Notes: a model not told the origin generated them from the letters alone. A DNA stretch of 64,000 nt from Archivesica marissinica (GCA_014843695.1 CM026390.1:100703200-100767199); one strand, 5' to 3'; counted from the stretch's first letter, positions 25,701 through 40,700 are shown. Numbers and translations are program-made.

Positions 25701-28700
25701 AAGCCACCTGGTGGACCGTACCCATTGAACAATGCGCCTGTAAACAGGTCAGCTTTCTCTCCTAGCAACATGCAGGCAAGGAACAAAATCCAGTAACAAA
25801 ATATATATTTAGCATCATGCATGTTTCTTGTGTTATGCAATAAGTACAAATATAAAATCTCACACTTAATAATAGGCTTCATTCTGCAAATTATACATTA
25901 CAGACGGATGTATAGTCCAGTGGTTAACACGCTGGACTGGTAATCCAGGGATCGCAGGTTCGATCCCCCGTCTGACCCTAATAAAATTAAAAGTCTTTCA
26001 GATGGGACGTTAAACCGAGGTCACGTAAAAGAACCAGAGGAGACTCTGGAATGTCTATATCATTGCACTATCCTCCAAAAATCTAAAATGACTAATCTCT
26101 TCAGGAGGCGTCGCTCATATGGGCAACCGGTAGCGACGATAAACAAACGTAAAACACACACAAAATTATACATTGTCCAAGTTTGAATTTTGTCACACCA
26201 ACAGTAAATTATCCTTCACCATATAATTTCATGGTACATGCGGGCAATTTAATCCTTTCCTTCATAGAGATTTAGGTTAATATACTATTATATCTGCGTA
26301 CAAACGACAGCCATTTAGCTATCATGCAGTGGATAAGTAGTCGCCATATCTATCCCACCTCCATAGATATTACTGGGACTACATGAGATTCTGACCTATA
26401 TTATGAACATTGGTTTGGGTACTACATTGTCAATGTATGTCATATTGGTAATGGCGTCAAGAGGTGCTTCTACGAGGGAAAGGGTTAAGAGAACGACAAA
26501 ATGTTCTGCACTCTAAATTATGTAAAATTCATCTTTATATCCATAAACTTTACAAGAACTAACATTGTAATTGGTGAACATTCATTATATCGGAAAAATG
26601 CAAAGTGTGTTTGGCAGCAAGTTCTAGTAACATTAGTAGATCTGTGCTGCCCATATCAGTATGAATACATGAGGGCCAGGTTGGCCACAGGTCATTCGTG
26701 CTACAATATTCTGTTTTAAAGCAAGAGGGAAATGAAGGCCCTAGATCACTCATCTGCTCAAAGAGCTATACAAACAAACTAGTGTTCGGGACCTATGCAC
26801 GTTTGTTTTAATACTATTGGGCATGTCAAATTAATTTGATAGTATTTAACACAGTAATCCCTAGACATATCCATATAGCTAGTTTGGAATCGTTATGTCT
26901 AATGGTATAGGAAATATAGCACAGTAATCCCTAGACATATCCATATAGCTAGTTTGGAATCGTCTAATGGTATAGGAAAGATAGCACAGTCATCCCTAGA
27001 CATATTCATATGGCTAGTTTGGAATCGTTATGTCTAATGGTATAGGAAATATAGCCCAGTCATCCCTAGACATATCCATATAGCTAGTTTGGAATCGTTA
27101 TGTCTAATGGTATAGGAAATATAGCCCAGTCATCCCTAGACATATCCATATAGCTAGTTTGGAATCGTTATGTCTAATGGTATAGGAAATATAGCCCAGT
27201 CATCCCTAGACATATCCATATAGCTAGTTTGGAATCGTTATGTCTAATGGTATAGGAAATATGGCCCAGAAAAGCATTTTCTGAAGGATATGATATATAT
27301 ATAATGCATCATTTAAGGTCACAGCAACTATAATTTGGTATGCGACAAACAGCTATTCTTAGATGTACCCGCATGCCAATTATTCTGATATCTGTATGTC
27401 TTCAAGTAGTAAACACATGTTTCGAACAAACATCTCGGAAAGACATACCAATAAATGGTTACGTAAATTATATGGCAAAGAAACCTACATACGTACATCT
27501 GCATAAGCACATAAGTTGAGAAGATTTTGAGAAGAGAATCATACTATCTAAGTTGCATAATAAATAGTAGCTTATCAAACAACTTTTAATATGAGGAAAA
27601 GGGCATAGATTCAGATAACTTTAATTGCAAGAGATATCGAACTGTTTATGACAGGTGGCTGCTTAATAGAGGTAAGTGTGCTTTGATTGTACATGCCAAA
27701 TATCGATGTTCTGGGCAATGAGGTTTCTAAGAAGATTTTTAAGTAGTAACTATGTCTCCAGTTGACATCTAGAGAAGATATCATTGAAGCATTTGGAACT
27801 GTCATACAATAAACAAGGTGACAGACACAACTTATTTTAATAACTCAGGTGAATTAACTAATGACAGACAGATGGATGGAGAGACGGATGGACAGACGGA
27901 TGGATGGAGGGACAGATGGACACACAGACGTTGAACACAACCTATTTTAATATCTCATCCTGAGCAAGGCTTAGGTCAGCTAACAACAAGAGGACAATTT
28001 ATAAAGTTATCAATGAAAACTATTTACCAAGATTGTTTGGGCTTCCATGCCATAACATTTCCATAGTAATGTCCTTCAATCTTTCATTTTTATCCTGGAA
28101 ATCTAGACGACCAAAGAACAGACCATCAAACCCAAACTGTAAGAGATGGTAAGTCACATATAGATGTACGTGTATGCCACAAACACAACTAGAATGCTCC
28201 AGTCTCTCTTATAGCATCCATATATCTGCAGAGTGTAACCAATAGAAGAATAACGTTCTTGCTTTGTATATTTTCCCGGGCAAAGAGAACACTCTTTGGA
28301 AAGCTTACATGTGATAAGAGAGTTTATCTTAAAGGTAGGGATGGTTTAGTAAATAGAGAGTTTACCTTAGAAGAGGTAGGATGGTTTAGTAAATAGAGAG
28401 TTTACCTTAGAAGAGGTAGGATGGTTCAGTAAAATGTCTAACTGTGTTAAGGAAAGAATTTACCTGAGAGGTAGAATGGTTCAGTTAATAGAGAGTTTAC
28501 CTGAGAGGTAGGATGGTTCAGTTAATAGAGAGTTTACCTGAGAGGTAGGATGGTTCAGTAAATAGAGAATTTACCTGAGAGGTAGTGATGGTTCAGTAAA
28601 TAGAGAGTTTACCTGAGAGGTAGGATGGTTCAGTTAATAGAGAGTTTACCCGAGAGGTAGTGATGGTTCAGTTAATAGAGTGATGGTTCAGTTAATAGAG

Positions 28701-31700
28701 AGTATACATGAGAGGTAGTGATGGTTCAGTTAATAGAGAGTTTACCTGAGAGGTAGGGTGGATCAGTTAATAGAGAGTTTACCTGAGAGGTAGGATGGTT
28801 CAGTTAATAGAGAGTTTACCTGAGAGGTAGTGATGGTTCAGTTAATAGAGAGTTTACCCGAGAGGTAGTGATGGTTCAGTTAATAGAGAGTTTACCCGAG
28901 AGGTAGTGATGGTTCAGTTAATAGAGAGTTTACCCGAGAGGTAGTGATGGTTCAGTTAATAGAGAGTTTACCCGAGAGGTAGTGATGGTTCAGTTAATAG
29001 AGAGTTTACCCGAGAGGTAGTGATGGTTCAGTTAATAGAGAGTTTACCCGAGAGGTAGTGATGGTTCAGTTAATAGAGAGTTTACCCGAGAGGTAGTGAT
29101 GGTTCAGTTAATAGAGAGTTTACCCGAGAGGTAGTGATGGTTCAGTTAATAGAGAGTTTACCCGAGAGGTAGTGATGGTTCAGTTAATAGAGGTTTGTGA
29201 TGGTTCAGTTAATAGAGAGTATACATGAGAGGTAGTGATGGTTCAGTTAATAGAGAGTTTACCTGAGAGGTAGGATGGTTCAGTAAATAGAGAGTTTACC
29301 TGAGAGGTAGGATGGTTCAGTTAATAGAGAGTTTACCTGAGAGGTAGTGATGGTTCAGTAAAATGTTAAACTGTGTAAGGAAAGAATTAAATCTAAAATG
29401 ACTAATCTCTTCAGGTGGTGCCGCTCATATGGGAACCCGGTAGCTGCGATAAATTAACACAAAACACACACACAGTTTTTTACGCGAGTAGTCGGGATTG
29501 TTCAGTAAATTGTTTACCTGTGCAAAGAGAGAAGCCTGTTCCCTGGAATGACCGAATGGATCTATCTGCCAGCCTATCTTTGGCCGACCGCAGTCTCCAA
29601 AATTCTGGCGCAGGAATTCAAACCCGAGGGAATGTTGGTCTATTATGGCATTGTAATGTGTGGCAGCTTCATCATTCATACACCATCCCCCAAGAATAAA
29701 CTCTAGTTGACCTGTAAAACAATTTCTCTAATATTTTATGAAACGAGTTTCATAAAATTTGGTATGAAATCATCACGAGTGTAAGATCCTTTTTATCACA
29801 TTACCATGGCGCGATCGTTATTTACTAATTTACTAATTTTCAGCAGAGATTCAGCAGAGGATCCGAGCAGTGAATTGTGATGTGTGCAGTGGTATAATCA
29901 GCGTTATCTTTTGACCCGACATCCCGGGTTTTCATCAATGAAAATCAGATTTTTACCCCAATTTGTCTTGCAATAAACAGTAGCCATGCATTATAGTTGA
30001 CCGGAGGTGTTTACGGCCTTGTGTTCAAAATCTTGTATATCGTAAAACTCAAGTTTGCTGGTAGCTCTGCCTGTGTTCGAGCAAGTGGCTGGCAACAATA
30101 TTCTAGCCCCTGACAAGTCAAACTTCCATGGGTGTGCGAAATAAAATATCAATTGAATAAAGAAACTAATTAACTGTTTATTGTCACAATTGGACTCGCG
30201 CGGCAAGCAATTTATCGATCACAAACTTCTACAACTTATAAATGACAGGTAAAAGTAAAGTGTTTGTTGTCACCCCTATTTAAAGGGCCAGCCATTTTTG
30301 ACTTATGAGATGTATCTTTTTATGAACATCAGTACTTCCCGAATCATATGCTTGTATGCCAGGCGCCAAGCTGGTAGGCAATCGGTAACCATTATTTAAC
30401 TAGCTGGCGGCCCATATCAGAACGAACCTCTGACGAGATTCGAACCTTCGACCTCCCGCTCCGTAGGCGAACACCTTAACCACTAGGCCACAGAGATGGT
30501 AATATTATGAGAAACGATTGTCTAATCAAAACACTCGTTACATCTTATTTCCGCTAATCAAATTAGTCCTATTAAATAGACTTCAGCGTTAAAAACTTCC
30601 TGGTAATTTCATAATTGTTATCAGTATGATTTGGTGTCAAAATGTCCCAGAATTTATAAACGTTTTGCTTATATGAATTAGTACCATTCTACCATACCAT
30701 TATTGACGAGGCCCTTCACAATGTGTCTCATACTGTCCTCTTGTTCCCGCCACCAGCGAGCAAAGAATGCTATCTCAACATAGATGAAACGTTTGGAAGG
30801 ATCCTTAACTAACTCCGGGATTACAGAGTCTAACACATACTGCACACCAGCATTCTGTATGGTGTTCTTTGCTGAAAGTACAATTATAATGACACATCAG
30901 TAAATTCTCTCATGACACATTATAATGACACATCAGTCCATTCTCTCATGACAATTATAATGACACATCAGTCCATTCTCTCATGACAATTATAATGACA
31001 CATCAGTCCATTCTCTCATGACAATTATAATGACACATCAGTCCATTCTCTCATGACAATTATAATGACACATTATAATGACACATCAGTTCATTCTCTC
31101 ATGACACATTATAATGCCACATCAGTCCATTCTCTTATGACAATTATAGTGACACATCAGTAAATGCTCGCATGACAATTATAATGACACATCAGTCAAT
31201 TCTCTCATGACAATTATAATGACACATCAGTCAATTCTCTTATGACAATTATAATGACACATCAGTCCATTCTCTCATGACTATTATAATGACACATTAT
31301 AATGACACATCAGTCCATTCTCTCATGACAATTATAATGACATATTATAATGACACATCAGTCCATTCTCTTATGACAATTATAATGACACATCGGTCCA
31401 TTCTCGCATGACAATTATAATGACACATTATAATGACACATCAGTCAATTCTCTCATAACAATTATAATGACATATTATAATGACACATCAGTCAATTCT
31501 CTCATAACAATTATAATGACACATGAGTCAATTCTCTCATGACAATTACAAATGGAAGCTACCACAGTACTCTCCTCACTGACAGTATACGATAAGATTT
31601 ACGGTGCAATGAATCCTACAATGTACTATGTTGCATAGGGAGAAAACAAGGAATTGTACGGCAAATGCACCGACACATATTATAATTATTTTTATATAAA

Positions 31701-34700
31701 ATGCTGATTGGTCGACTTGCATAATATTTGTAACTGTACAATGTAGAAACCAATACCTGGACGGTATACAAGACATGGTAAGATATTCTATCTGCTTTCT
31801 TCATATGTAAATATTTAACTCTAGATAACAATGATATAATATTGGCTACCGGTACATTGTAGCAAACAAACCGTGTCATTATTCATCCTCAAAATAAGAC
31901 ATAATCTCACATGCAAAATTTATTATTAATTTATGTATAATAAAAAGATATGTGAAGTCAATTATAATGAAAAATAATTGCATTGTTTCATCATTAATTT
32001 GGTATGTTATCACTACAATTACCATAACATTGTATTTCAAATATAATTATATAAATTAATGTTATAATTATAGATTTAATTTAAACTTTATTTATTTTAG
32101 AACAATTGTGAAGCAAGTTTTAACAACTTATATTAATCACTCTCGTTGGCGCGGATGAAAGCGTAAAATGTGGTCATTCGTGTGGGAGGAAACCGGAGTA
32201 CATGGAGAAAACCCACCTGTCCGATCTGGCGACCACCGTACCATCTCACATACTTCCCGGTCCGAGGATCGAAACCGGGTTGGGTTGGTGAGAAGCGAGT
32301 GCGCTAACCACTGTGCTAATCAGACAGCCTATTATGTAATTAATTTCATTACTTATCAAGTTGGCCTTATTTCATAATTGATAGACTATAGATAAAAGGG
32401 AAGACATGTATAATAATTCCAATCTTCAGTGACAAATTCTATGGACAATTTTCAAGATCTTCCTTCAAATCAACTGATTTATGTGAAATTACCATTTGTA
32501 AATTACCTCTCTTTGTGGATAGTTATTTTACAATCTTATCAATTTCTTTGGTAAATGAGCTTGATGAACATGAGCTTGAAGAATATGAGCTTGATGAACA
32601 TGAGCTTGAAGAACATGAGCTTGATGAACATGAGCTTGAAGAACATGAGCTTGATGAACATGAGCTTAATGAACATTGGCTCGAAGAACATGAGCTCAAA
32701 GAATATGCGATGAGCTCGAAGAACATGAGCTTGATGAACATGAGCTTGATGAACATGAGCTTGAAGAACATGGGCTCGGAAGAACGTGAGCTTGAAGAAC
32801 ATGAGCTTGAAGAACATGAGCTTGCAGAACATGAGCTTGAAGAACATGAGCTTGAAGAACATGAGCTTGCAGAACATGAGCTTGGAGAACATGAGCTTGC
32901 AGAACATGAGCTTGATGAACATGAGCTTGGAGCTTGAAGAACATGAGCTCAAAGAACATGAGATGAGCTTGAAGAACATGAGCTTGAAGAACATGAGCTT
33001 GATGAACATGAGCTTGATGAACATGAGCTTGAAGAACATGAGCTCAGAAGAACATGAGTTTGAAGAACATGAGCTTGAAGAACATGAGCTTGAAGAACAT
33101 GAGCTTGAAGAACATGAGCTTGAAGAACATGAGCTTGAAGAACATGAGCTTGAAAAGAACATGAGCTTGATGAGCATGAGCTTGAAGAACATGAGCTTGA
33201 AGAACATGAGCTTGAAGAACATGAGCTTGAAGAACTTGAGCTTGAAAAGAACATGAGCTTGATGAGCATGAGCTCGAAGAACATGAGCTTGAAGACCATG
33301 AAGAACATGAGCGTGAAGAACATGAACTCAAAGAACATGAGCTTGAAGACCGTGAAAAACATGAGCTTGAAGAACATGAGCTCGAAGAACATGAACTCGA
33401 AGAACATGAGCTCGAAGAACATGAACTCGAAGAACATGAGCTTGAAGATCATGAAGAACATGAGCTTGAAGAACATGAAGAACATGAGCTTGAAGAACAC
33501 AGGCTTGAAGAAAGACACATGAAAAATACAAGAAAATTTCTATTGAGTCATAGACATACATCATACGTGTATTAAATCTTTGCAAGTTGGGTAAAATAAA
33601 GGCTGGGTTCAAATAATTGTAGCAGACGACATTTCATTAATGTGATTTTGTTATTTGTAAAGAAAACTCTGGAAATAAGTCATGGAATTTCATTAGAATC
33701 GAGTTGAAACTGCATGGCATGCAGTAGTTGACTGGTAGATAGGAGTGTTAGACAGCTAGATCGGTAGATAGGAGTGTTAGACAGCTAGATCGGTAGATAG
33801 GAGTGTTAGACAGCTAGATAGGAGTGTTAGACAGCTAGATCGGTAGATGGGAGTGTTAGACAGCTAGATCGGTAGATAGGAGTGTTAGACAGCTAGATCG
33901 ATAGATAGGAGTGTTAGACAGCTAGATCGATAGATAGGAGTGTTAGACAGCTAGATCAGTAGATGGGAGTGTTAGACAGCTAGATCGGTAGATAGGAGTG
34001 TTAGACAGCTAGATCGGTAGATAGGAGTGTTAGACAGCTAGATCGATAGATGGGAGTGTTAGACAGCTAGATCGGTAGATAGGAGTGTTAGACAGCTAGA
34101 TCGATAGATAGGAGTGTTAGACAGCTAGATCGATAGATGGGAGATGGGAGTGTTAGACAGCTAGATCAGTAGATAGGAGTGTTAGACAGCTAGATCGGTA
34201 GATAGGAGTGTTAGACAGCTAGATCGGTAGATAGGAGTGTTAGACAGCTAGATCGGTAGATAGGAGTGTTAGACAGCTAGATCGGTAGATGGGAGTGTTA
34301 GACAGCTAGATCGGTAGATAGGAGTGTTAGACAGCTAGATCGGTAGATAGGAGTGTTAGACAGCTAGATCAGTAGATGGGAGTGTTAGACTGCTAGATCG
34401 GTAGATGGGAGTGTTAGATTGCTAGATCAGTATATGTGAGTGTTGGACAGCTAGATCGGTAGATGGGAATGTTGGACTGCTAGATTGGTAGATAGGAGTG
34501 TTAGACAGCTAGATCAGTAGATAGGAGTGTTAGACAGCTAGATCGGTAGATAGGAGTGTTAGACAGCTAGATAGGAGTGTTAGACAGCTAGATCGGTAGA
34601 TGGGAGTGTTAGACAGCTAGATCGGTAGATAGGAGTGTTAGACAGCTAGATCGATAGATAGGAGTGTTAGACAGCTAGATCGGTAGATAGGAGTGTTAGA

Positions 34701-37700
34701 CAGGTAGATAGGAGTGTTAGACAGCTAGATAGGAGTGTTAGACAGCTAGATAGGAGTGTTAGACAGCTAGATAGGAGTGTTAGACAGCTAGATAGGAGTG
34801 TTAGACAGGTAGATAGGAGTGTTAGACAGCTAGATAGGAGTGTTAGACAGCTAGATAGGAGTGTTAGACAGGTAGATAGGAGTGTTAGACAGCTAGATAG
34901 GAGTGTTAGACAGGTAGATAGGAGTGTTAGACAGCTAGATAGGAGTGTTAGACAGCTAGATCGATAGATAGGAGTGTTAGACAGCTAGATCAGTAGATGG
35001 GAGTTTTTAGACAGCTAGATCGGTAGATAGGAGTGTTAGACAGCTAGATCGGTAGATAGGAGTGTTAGACAGCTAGATCGGTAGATGGGAGTGTTAGACT
35101 GCTAGATCGGTAGATAGGAGTGTTAGACAGCTAGATCGGTAGATAGGAGTGTTAGACAGCTAGATCGGTAGATAGGAGTGTTAGACAGCTAGATCGGTAG
35201 ATAGGAGTGTTAGACAGCTAGATCGGTAGATGGGAGTGTTAGACTGCTAGATCGGTAGATAGGAGTGTTAGACAGCTAGATCGGTAGATGGGAGTGTTAG
35301 ACTGCTAGATCGGTAGATAGGAGTGTTAGACAGCTAGATAGGAGTGTTAGACAGCTAGATCGATAGATAGGAGTGTTAGACAGCTAGATCGATAGATAGG
35401 AGTGTTAGACAGCTAGATCAGTAGATGGGAGTGTTAGACAGCTAGATCGGTAGATAGGAGTGTTAGACAGCTAGATCGGTAGATAGGAGTGTTAGACAGC
35501 TAGATCGATAGATGGGAGTGTTAGACAGCTAGATCGGTAGATAGGAGTGTTAGACAGCTAGATCGATAGATAGGAGTGTTAGACAGCTAGATCGATAGAT
35601 GGGAGATGGGAGTGTTAGACAGCTAGATCAGTAGATAGGAGTGTTAGACAGCTAGATCGGTAGATAGGAGTGTTAGACAGCTAGATCTGTAGATAGGAGT
35701 GTTAGACAGCTAGATCGGTAGATAGGAGTGTTAGACAGCTAGATCGGTAGATGGGAGTGTTAGACAGCTAGATCGGTAGATAGGAGTGTTAGACAGCTAG
35801 ATCGGTAGATAGGAGTGTTAGACAGCTAGATCAGTAGATGGGAGTGTTAGACTGCTAGATCGGTAGATGGGAGTGTTAGATTGCTAGATCAGTATATGTG
35901 AGTGTTGGACAGCTAGATCGGTAGATGGGAATGTTGGACTGCTAGATTGGTAGATAGGAGTGTTAGACAGCTAGATCAGTAGATAGGAGTGTTAGACAGC
36001 TAGATCGGTAGATAGGAGTGTTAGACAGCTAGATAGGAGTGTTAGACAGCTAGATCGGTAGATGGGAGTGTTAGACAGCTAGATCGGTAGATAGGAGTGT
36101 TAGACAGCTAGATCGATAGATAGGAGTGTTAGACAGCTAGATCGGTAGATAGGAGTGTTAGACAGGTAGATAGGAGTGTTAGACAGCTAGATAGGAGTGT
36201 TAGACAGCTAGATAGGAGTGTTAGACAGCTAGATAGGAGTGTTAGACAGCTAGATAGGAGTGTTAGACAGGTAGATAGGAGTGTTAGACAGCTAGATAGG
36301 AGTGTTAGACAGCTAGATAGGAGTGTTAGACAGGTAGATAGGAGTGTTAGACAGCTAGATAGGAGTGTTAGACAGGTAGATAGGAGTGTTAGACAGCTAG
36401 ATAGGAGTGTTAGACAGCTAGATCGATAGATAGGAGTGTTAGACAGCTAGATCAGTAGATGGGAGTTTTTAGACAGCTAGATCGGTAGATAGGAGTGTTA
36501 GACAGCTAGATCGGTAGATAGGAGTGTTAGACAGCTAGATCGGTAGATGGGAGTGTTAGACTGCTAGATCGGTAGATAGGAGTGTTAGACAGCTAGATCG
36601 GTAGATAGGAGTGTTAGACAGCTAGATCGGTAGATAGGAGTGTTAGACAGCTAGATCGGTAGATAGGAGTGTTAGACAGCTAGATCGGTAGATGGGAGTG
36701 TTAGACTGCTAGATCGGTAGATAGGAGTGTTAGACAGCTAGATAGGAGTGTTAGACAGCTAGATCGATAGATGGGAGTGTTAGACAGCTAGATCGGTAGA
36801 TAGGAGTGTTAGACAGCTAGATCGGTAGATAGGAGTGTTAGACAGCTAGATCGGTAGATGGGAGTGTTAGACAGCTAGATCGGTAGATAGGAGTGTTAGA
36901 CAGCTAGATCGGTAGATGGGAGTGTTAGACTGCTAGATCGGTAGATAGGAGTGTTAGACAGCTAGATAGGAGTGTTAGACAGCTAGATCGATAGATGGGA
37001 GTGTTAGACAGCTAGATCGGTAGATAGGAGTGTTAGACAGCTAGATCGGTAGATAGGAGTGTTAGACAGCTAGATCGGTAGATGGGAGTGTTAGACAGCT
37101 AGATCGGTAGATAGGAGTGTTAGACAGCTAGATCGGTAGATGGGAGTGTTAGACTGCTAGATCGGTAGATAGGAGTGTTAGACAGCTAGATAGGAGTGTT
37201 AGACAGCTAGATCGGTAGATGGGAGTGTTAGACAGCTAGATCGGTAGATAGGAGTGTTAGACAGTAGATGGAGTGTTAGACGCTAGATCGGTAGATGGGA
37301 GTGTTAGACAGCTAGATCGGTAGATGGGAGTGTTAGACAGCTAGATCGGTAGATAGGAGTGTTAGACTGCTAGATCGGTAGATGGGAGTGTTAGACAGCT
37401 AGATCGGTAGATAGGAGTGTTAGACAGTGTGGAGTGTTAGACAGCTAGATCGGTAGATGGAGTGTTAGAGCTAGATCGGTAGATAGGAGTGTTAGACAGC
37501 TAGATCGGTAGATAGGAGTGTTAGACAGCTAGATCGGTAGATAGGAGTGTTAGACAGCTAGATCGGTAGATAGGAGTGTTAGACAGCTAGATCGGTAGAT
37601 GGGAGTGTTAGACAGCTAGATCGGTAGATAGGAGTGTTAGACAGCTAGATCGGTAGATGGGAGTGTTAGACAGCTAGATCGGTAGATAGGAGTGTTAGAC

Positions 37701-40700
37701 AGCTAGATCGATAGATAGGAGTGTTAGACAGCTAGATCGGTAGATGGGAGTGTTAGACGCTAGATGTAGATTAGATAGGAGTGTTAGACAGCTAGATGAG
37801 GAGTGTTAGACAGCTAGATAGAGGAGTGTTAGACAGCTAGATCGTAGATAGGAGTGTTAGACAGCTAGATCGGTAGATAGTGTTAGACAGCTAGATCTAG
37901 ATGAGTGTTAGACAGCTAGATGGAGTGTTAGACAGCTAGATAGGAGTGTTAGACAGGTAGATAGGAGTGTTAGAGTAGATAGGAGTGTTAGACAGCTAGA
38001 TGTAGATAGGAGTGTTAGACAGCTAGATGGGTAGATAGGAGTGTTAGACAGCTAGATAGGAGTGTTAGACAGCTAGATCGGTAGATAGGAGTGTTAGACA
38101 GCTAGATCGGTAGATGGGAGTGTTAGACTGCTAGATCGGTAGATAGGAGTGTTAGACAGCTAGATAGGAGTGTTAGACAGCTAGATCGGTAGATGGGAGT
38201 GTTAGACAGCTAGATCGGTAGATAGGAGTGTTAGACAGCTAGATCGGTAGATAGGAGTGTTAGACAGCTAGATCGGTAGATGGGAGTGTTAGACAGCTAG
38301 ATCGGTAGATAGGAGTGTTAGACAGCTAGATCGGTAGATGGGAGTGTTAGACTGCTAGATCGGTAGATAGGAGTGTTAGACAGCTAGATAGGAGTGTTAG
38401 ACAGCTAGATCGATAGATGGGAGTGTTAGACAGCTAGATCGGTAGATAGGAGTGTTAGACAGCTAGATCGGTAGATAGGAGTGTTAGACAGCTAGATCGG
38501 TAGATGGGAGTGTTAGACAGCTAGATCGGTATATAGGAGTGTTAGACAGCTAGAATGGTAGATAGGAGTGTTAGACAGCTAGATCAGTAGATGGGAGTGT
38601 TAGACAGCTAGATCGGTAGATAGGAGTGTTAGACAGCTAGATCGGTAGATGGGAGTGTTAGACAGCTAGATCGGTAGATAGGAGTGTTAGACAGCTAGAT
38701 CGGTAGATAGGAGTGTTAGACAGCTAGATCAGTAGATGGGAGTGTTAGACAGCTAGATCGGTAGATGGGAGTGTTAGACAGCTAGATCGGTAGATGGGAG
38801 TGTTAGACAGCTAGATCGGTAGATAGGAGTGTTAGACAGCTAGATCGGTAGATAGGAGTGTTAGACTGCTAGATCGGTAGATAGGAGTGTTAGACAGCTA
38901 GATCGGTAGATAGGAGTGTTAGACAGCTAGATCGGTAGATAGGAGTGTTAGACAGCTAGATAGGAGTGTTAGACAGCTAGATCGGTAGATGGGAGTGTTA
39001 GACAGCTAGATCGGTAGATAGGAGTGTTAGACAGCTAGATCGGTAGATAGGAGTGTTAGACAGCTAGATCGGTAGATAGGAGTGTTAGACAGCTAGATCG
39101 GTAGATAGGAGTGTTAGACAGCTAGATCGGTAGATGGGAGTGTCAGATTGCTAGATCGGTAGATATGAGTGTTAGACAGCTAGATCAGTAGATAGGAGTG
39201 TTAGACAGCTAGATCAGTAGATAGGAGTGTTAGACAGCTAGATCGGTAGATAGGAGTGTTAGACAGCTAGATCGGTAGATGGGAGTTTTAGACAGCTAGA
39301 TCGGTAGATAGGAGTGTTAGACAGGTAGATAGGAGTGTTAGACAGCTAGATCGGTAGATGGGAGTGTTAGATTGCTAGATCAGTAGATAGGAGTGTTAGA
39401 CAGCTAGATCGATAGATAGGAGTGTTAGACTGCTAGATCGGTAGATAGGAGTGTTAGACAGCTAGATCGGTAGATAGGAGTGTTAGACAGGTAGATAGGA
39501 GTGTTAGACAGCTAGATCGGTAGATGGGAGTGTTAGATTGCTAGATCGGTAGATAGGAGTGTTAGACAGCTAGATCGATAGATAGGAGTGTTAGACTGCT
39601 AGATCGGTAGATAGGAGTGTTAGACAGCTAGATCGGTAGATAGGAGTGTTAGACAGGTAGATAGGAGTGTTGGACTGCTAGATCGGTAGATAGGAGTGTT
39701 GGACAGCTAGATCGGTAGATAGGAGTGTTAGACAGCTAGATCGATAGATAGGAGTGTTAGACTGCTAGATCGGTAGATAGGAGTGTTAGACAGCTAGATC
39801 GATAGATAGGAGTGTTAGACAGCTAGATCGGTAGATGGGAGTGTTGGACTGCTAGATCGGTAGATGGGAGTGTTAGACAGCTAGATAGGAGTGTTAGACA
39901 GCTAGATCGGTAGATAGGAGTGTTAGACAGCTAGATCAGTAGTTGGGAGTTTCAGACTGCTAGATCAGCAAATGGGAGTGTTAGACAGCTAGATCGGTAG
40001 ATAGGAGTGTTAGACAGCTAGATCGGTAGATGGGAGATGGGAGTGTTAGACAGCTAGATCGGTAGATGGGAGTGTTAGATTGCTAGATCGGTAGATGGGA
40101 GTGTTAGACAGCTAGATCAGTAGATGGGAGTGTTAGACAGCTAGATAGGAGTGTTAGACAGCTAGATCGATAGATAGGAGTGTTAGATTGCTAGATCGGT
40201 AGATGGGAGTGTTAGATTGCTAGATCGGTAGATGGGAGTGTTAGACAGCTAGAGCAGTATATGTGAGTGTTGGACAGCTAGATCGGTAGATAGGAGTGTT
40301 AGATTGCTAGATCGGTAGATGGGAGTGTTAGACAGGTAGATCGGTAGATAGGAGTGTTAGACAGCTAGAGCAGTATATGTGAGTGTTGGACAGCTAGATC
40401 GGTAGATAGGAGTGTTAGACAGCTAGAGCAGTATATGTGAGTGTTGGACAGCTAGATCGGTAGATAGGAGTGTTAGACAGCTAGATCGGTAGATGGGAGT
40501 GTTAGACAGCTAGATCGGTAGATGGGAGTGTTAGACAGCTAGATCAGTAGATAGGAGTGTTAGACAGCTAGATCAGTAGATAGGAGTGTTAGACAGCTAG
40601 ATCGGTAGATGGGAGTGTTAGACAGCTAGATCAGTAGATAGGAGTGTTAGACAGCTAGATCAGTAGATAGGAGTGTTAGACAGCTAGATCAGTAGATAGG

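Noticed and set aside
25900..25978. A functional tRNA-Thr gene
   Set aside because: The head has A and B boxes and an anticodon stem, but the T stem does not pair and it is joined to a SINE body with target duplications.
26501..27805. Short ORFs in intron 5 as possible genes or extra exons
   Set aside because: No homology, no conserved motif and no suitable splice sites or phase relative to exons 5 and 6b.
30421..30499. A functional tRNA-Arg gene on minus
   Set aside because: The T stem has mismatches and the element looks SINE-derived; only a pseudogene or SINE head is supported.
32515..33612. Glu/His/Leu-rich and Ser/Cys-rich repeat proteins
   Set aside because: A 15-bp minisatellite opens multiple frames on both strands. 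There is no unique domain, and it lies inside intron 2.
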